From: Dyadobacter sp. CY323
Lineage (GTDB): Bacteria > Bacteroidota > Bacteroidia > Cytophagales > Spirosomataceae
Assembly: GCF_021390245.1 (NCBI RefSeq)
Contig: NZ_JAJUXH010000002.1
Coordinates: 587,720 to 651,719 of the forward strand
Direction of reading: 5' to 3'
Length of the DNA stretch: 64,000 bases
Within the stretch, counting starts at the first letter, position 1. Every line of letters begins with the position of its first letter. Position numbers and translations under genes: made by a program. Shown here piece after piece: positions 63,923 through 64,000 of the stretch. The notes beneath the pieces were generated by a model. The model made no database searches, had not been told where the DNA came from, and saw only the letters and a list, made by a program, of their open reading frames with translations.

Positions 63923-64000
63923 TTAGCGGTTGTATAACTTTTCCGAATTGTTTAACTTTAGGTATAAGCAAATCAAAGAAAAATGGGCCGCAGACAACCT

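Noticed and set aside
63983..64000. Start of a transposase at the right edge
   Set aside because: Only six codons are inside the window; the IS-end-like hairpin before it is suggestive but not enough.

Overview
This 64 kb window looks like chromosomal DNA of a Cytophagales bacterium (Bacteroidota), probably Dyadobacter-like. The signs are a type IX secretion (T9SS) sorting domain on a CHU_C-type Ig-repeat protein, a FISUMP-domain protein, an outer-membrane beta-barrel receptor with a carboxypeptidase-regulatory-like domain, TAnnTTTG-type -7 promoter boxes and the general rarity of strong Shine-Dalgarno sites. Genus is inference; no search was run.

Layout. 1-4.6 kb is core: the end of a large T9SS-exported Ig-repeat adhesin, tadA and sodA. 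At 4.62 kb lies a tRNA-His gene whose 3' end is the left attachment site of a roughly 20 kb integrative, mobilizable island (4679-24745). The island opens with a tyrosine integrase. It then carries a four-gene ABC three-component-like conflict operon (metallo-beta-lactamase fold, trypsin-like protease, middle component, Rad50-like ATPase), a candidate oriT with mobC and mobA, and a strongly folded 116-base element. A second dense accessory block follows: DUF4238, HEPN/RES toxin, DUF4365 nuclease, PLD-helicase-DUF3427, divergent PD-(D/E)XK nuclease and a methyltransferase. The right end holds decayed toxin-antitoxin pieces. A 20-base copy of the tRNA 3' end closes the island at 24726-24745, and a second 20-base repeat lies just inside both ends.

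24.8-31 kb holds DUF3253 and FISUMP genes and two paralogous Asp-box (BNR) exported proteins. Divergent from these is a membrane-anchored winged-helix regulator. VOC, isochorismatase-like and methyltransferase genes follow; the methyltransferase is a paralog of the island copy. 31-42 kb contains a B12-binding radical SAM enzyme, two ATPase loci (one a two-gene OLD/PARIS-like pair), an ABC-F protein, an SDR and a DUF3800 plus BECR-like nuclease pair. It also holds two copies of an unusual unit: a structured leader RNA, a small conserved gene of unknown function and DUF2809 (one DUF2809 copy is decayed). The leader RNA shows covariation between the two copies and can pair in a mutually exclusive way with the start-codon region of the small gene. 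It is the best candidate here for an undescribed regulatory system.

42.7-59 kb is metabolic and envelope housekeeping: AraC with SDR, an M19 dipeptidase, a Tat-signal protein, HxlR divergent from an SDR, GNAT, a Gdx/SugE-type small transporter, a beta-helix protein, lipoproteins, an OmpR-type two-component system and an outer-membrane receptor. 59.2-59.9 kb is an array of REP-like palindromes. The window ends with a marR-rph operon (rifampicin phosphotransferase family) whose enzyme carries an in-frame low-complexity repeat insertion, then a further REP copy and what may be the edge of an insertion sequence.
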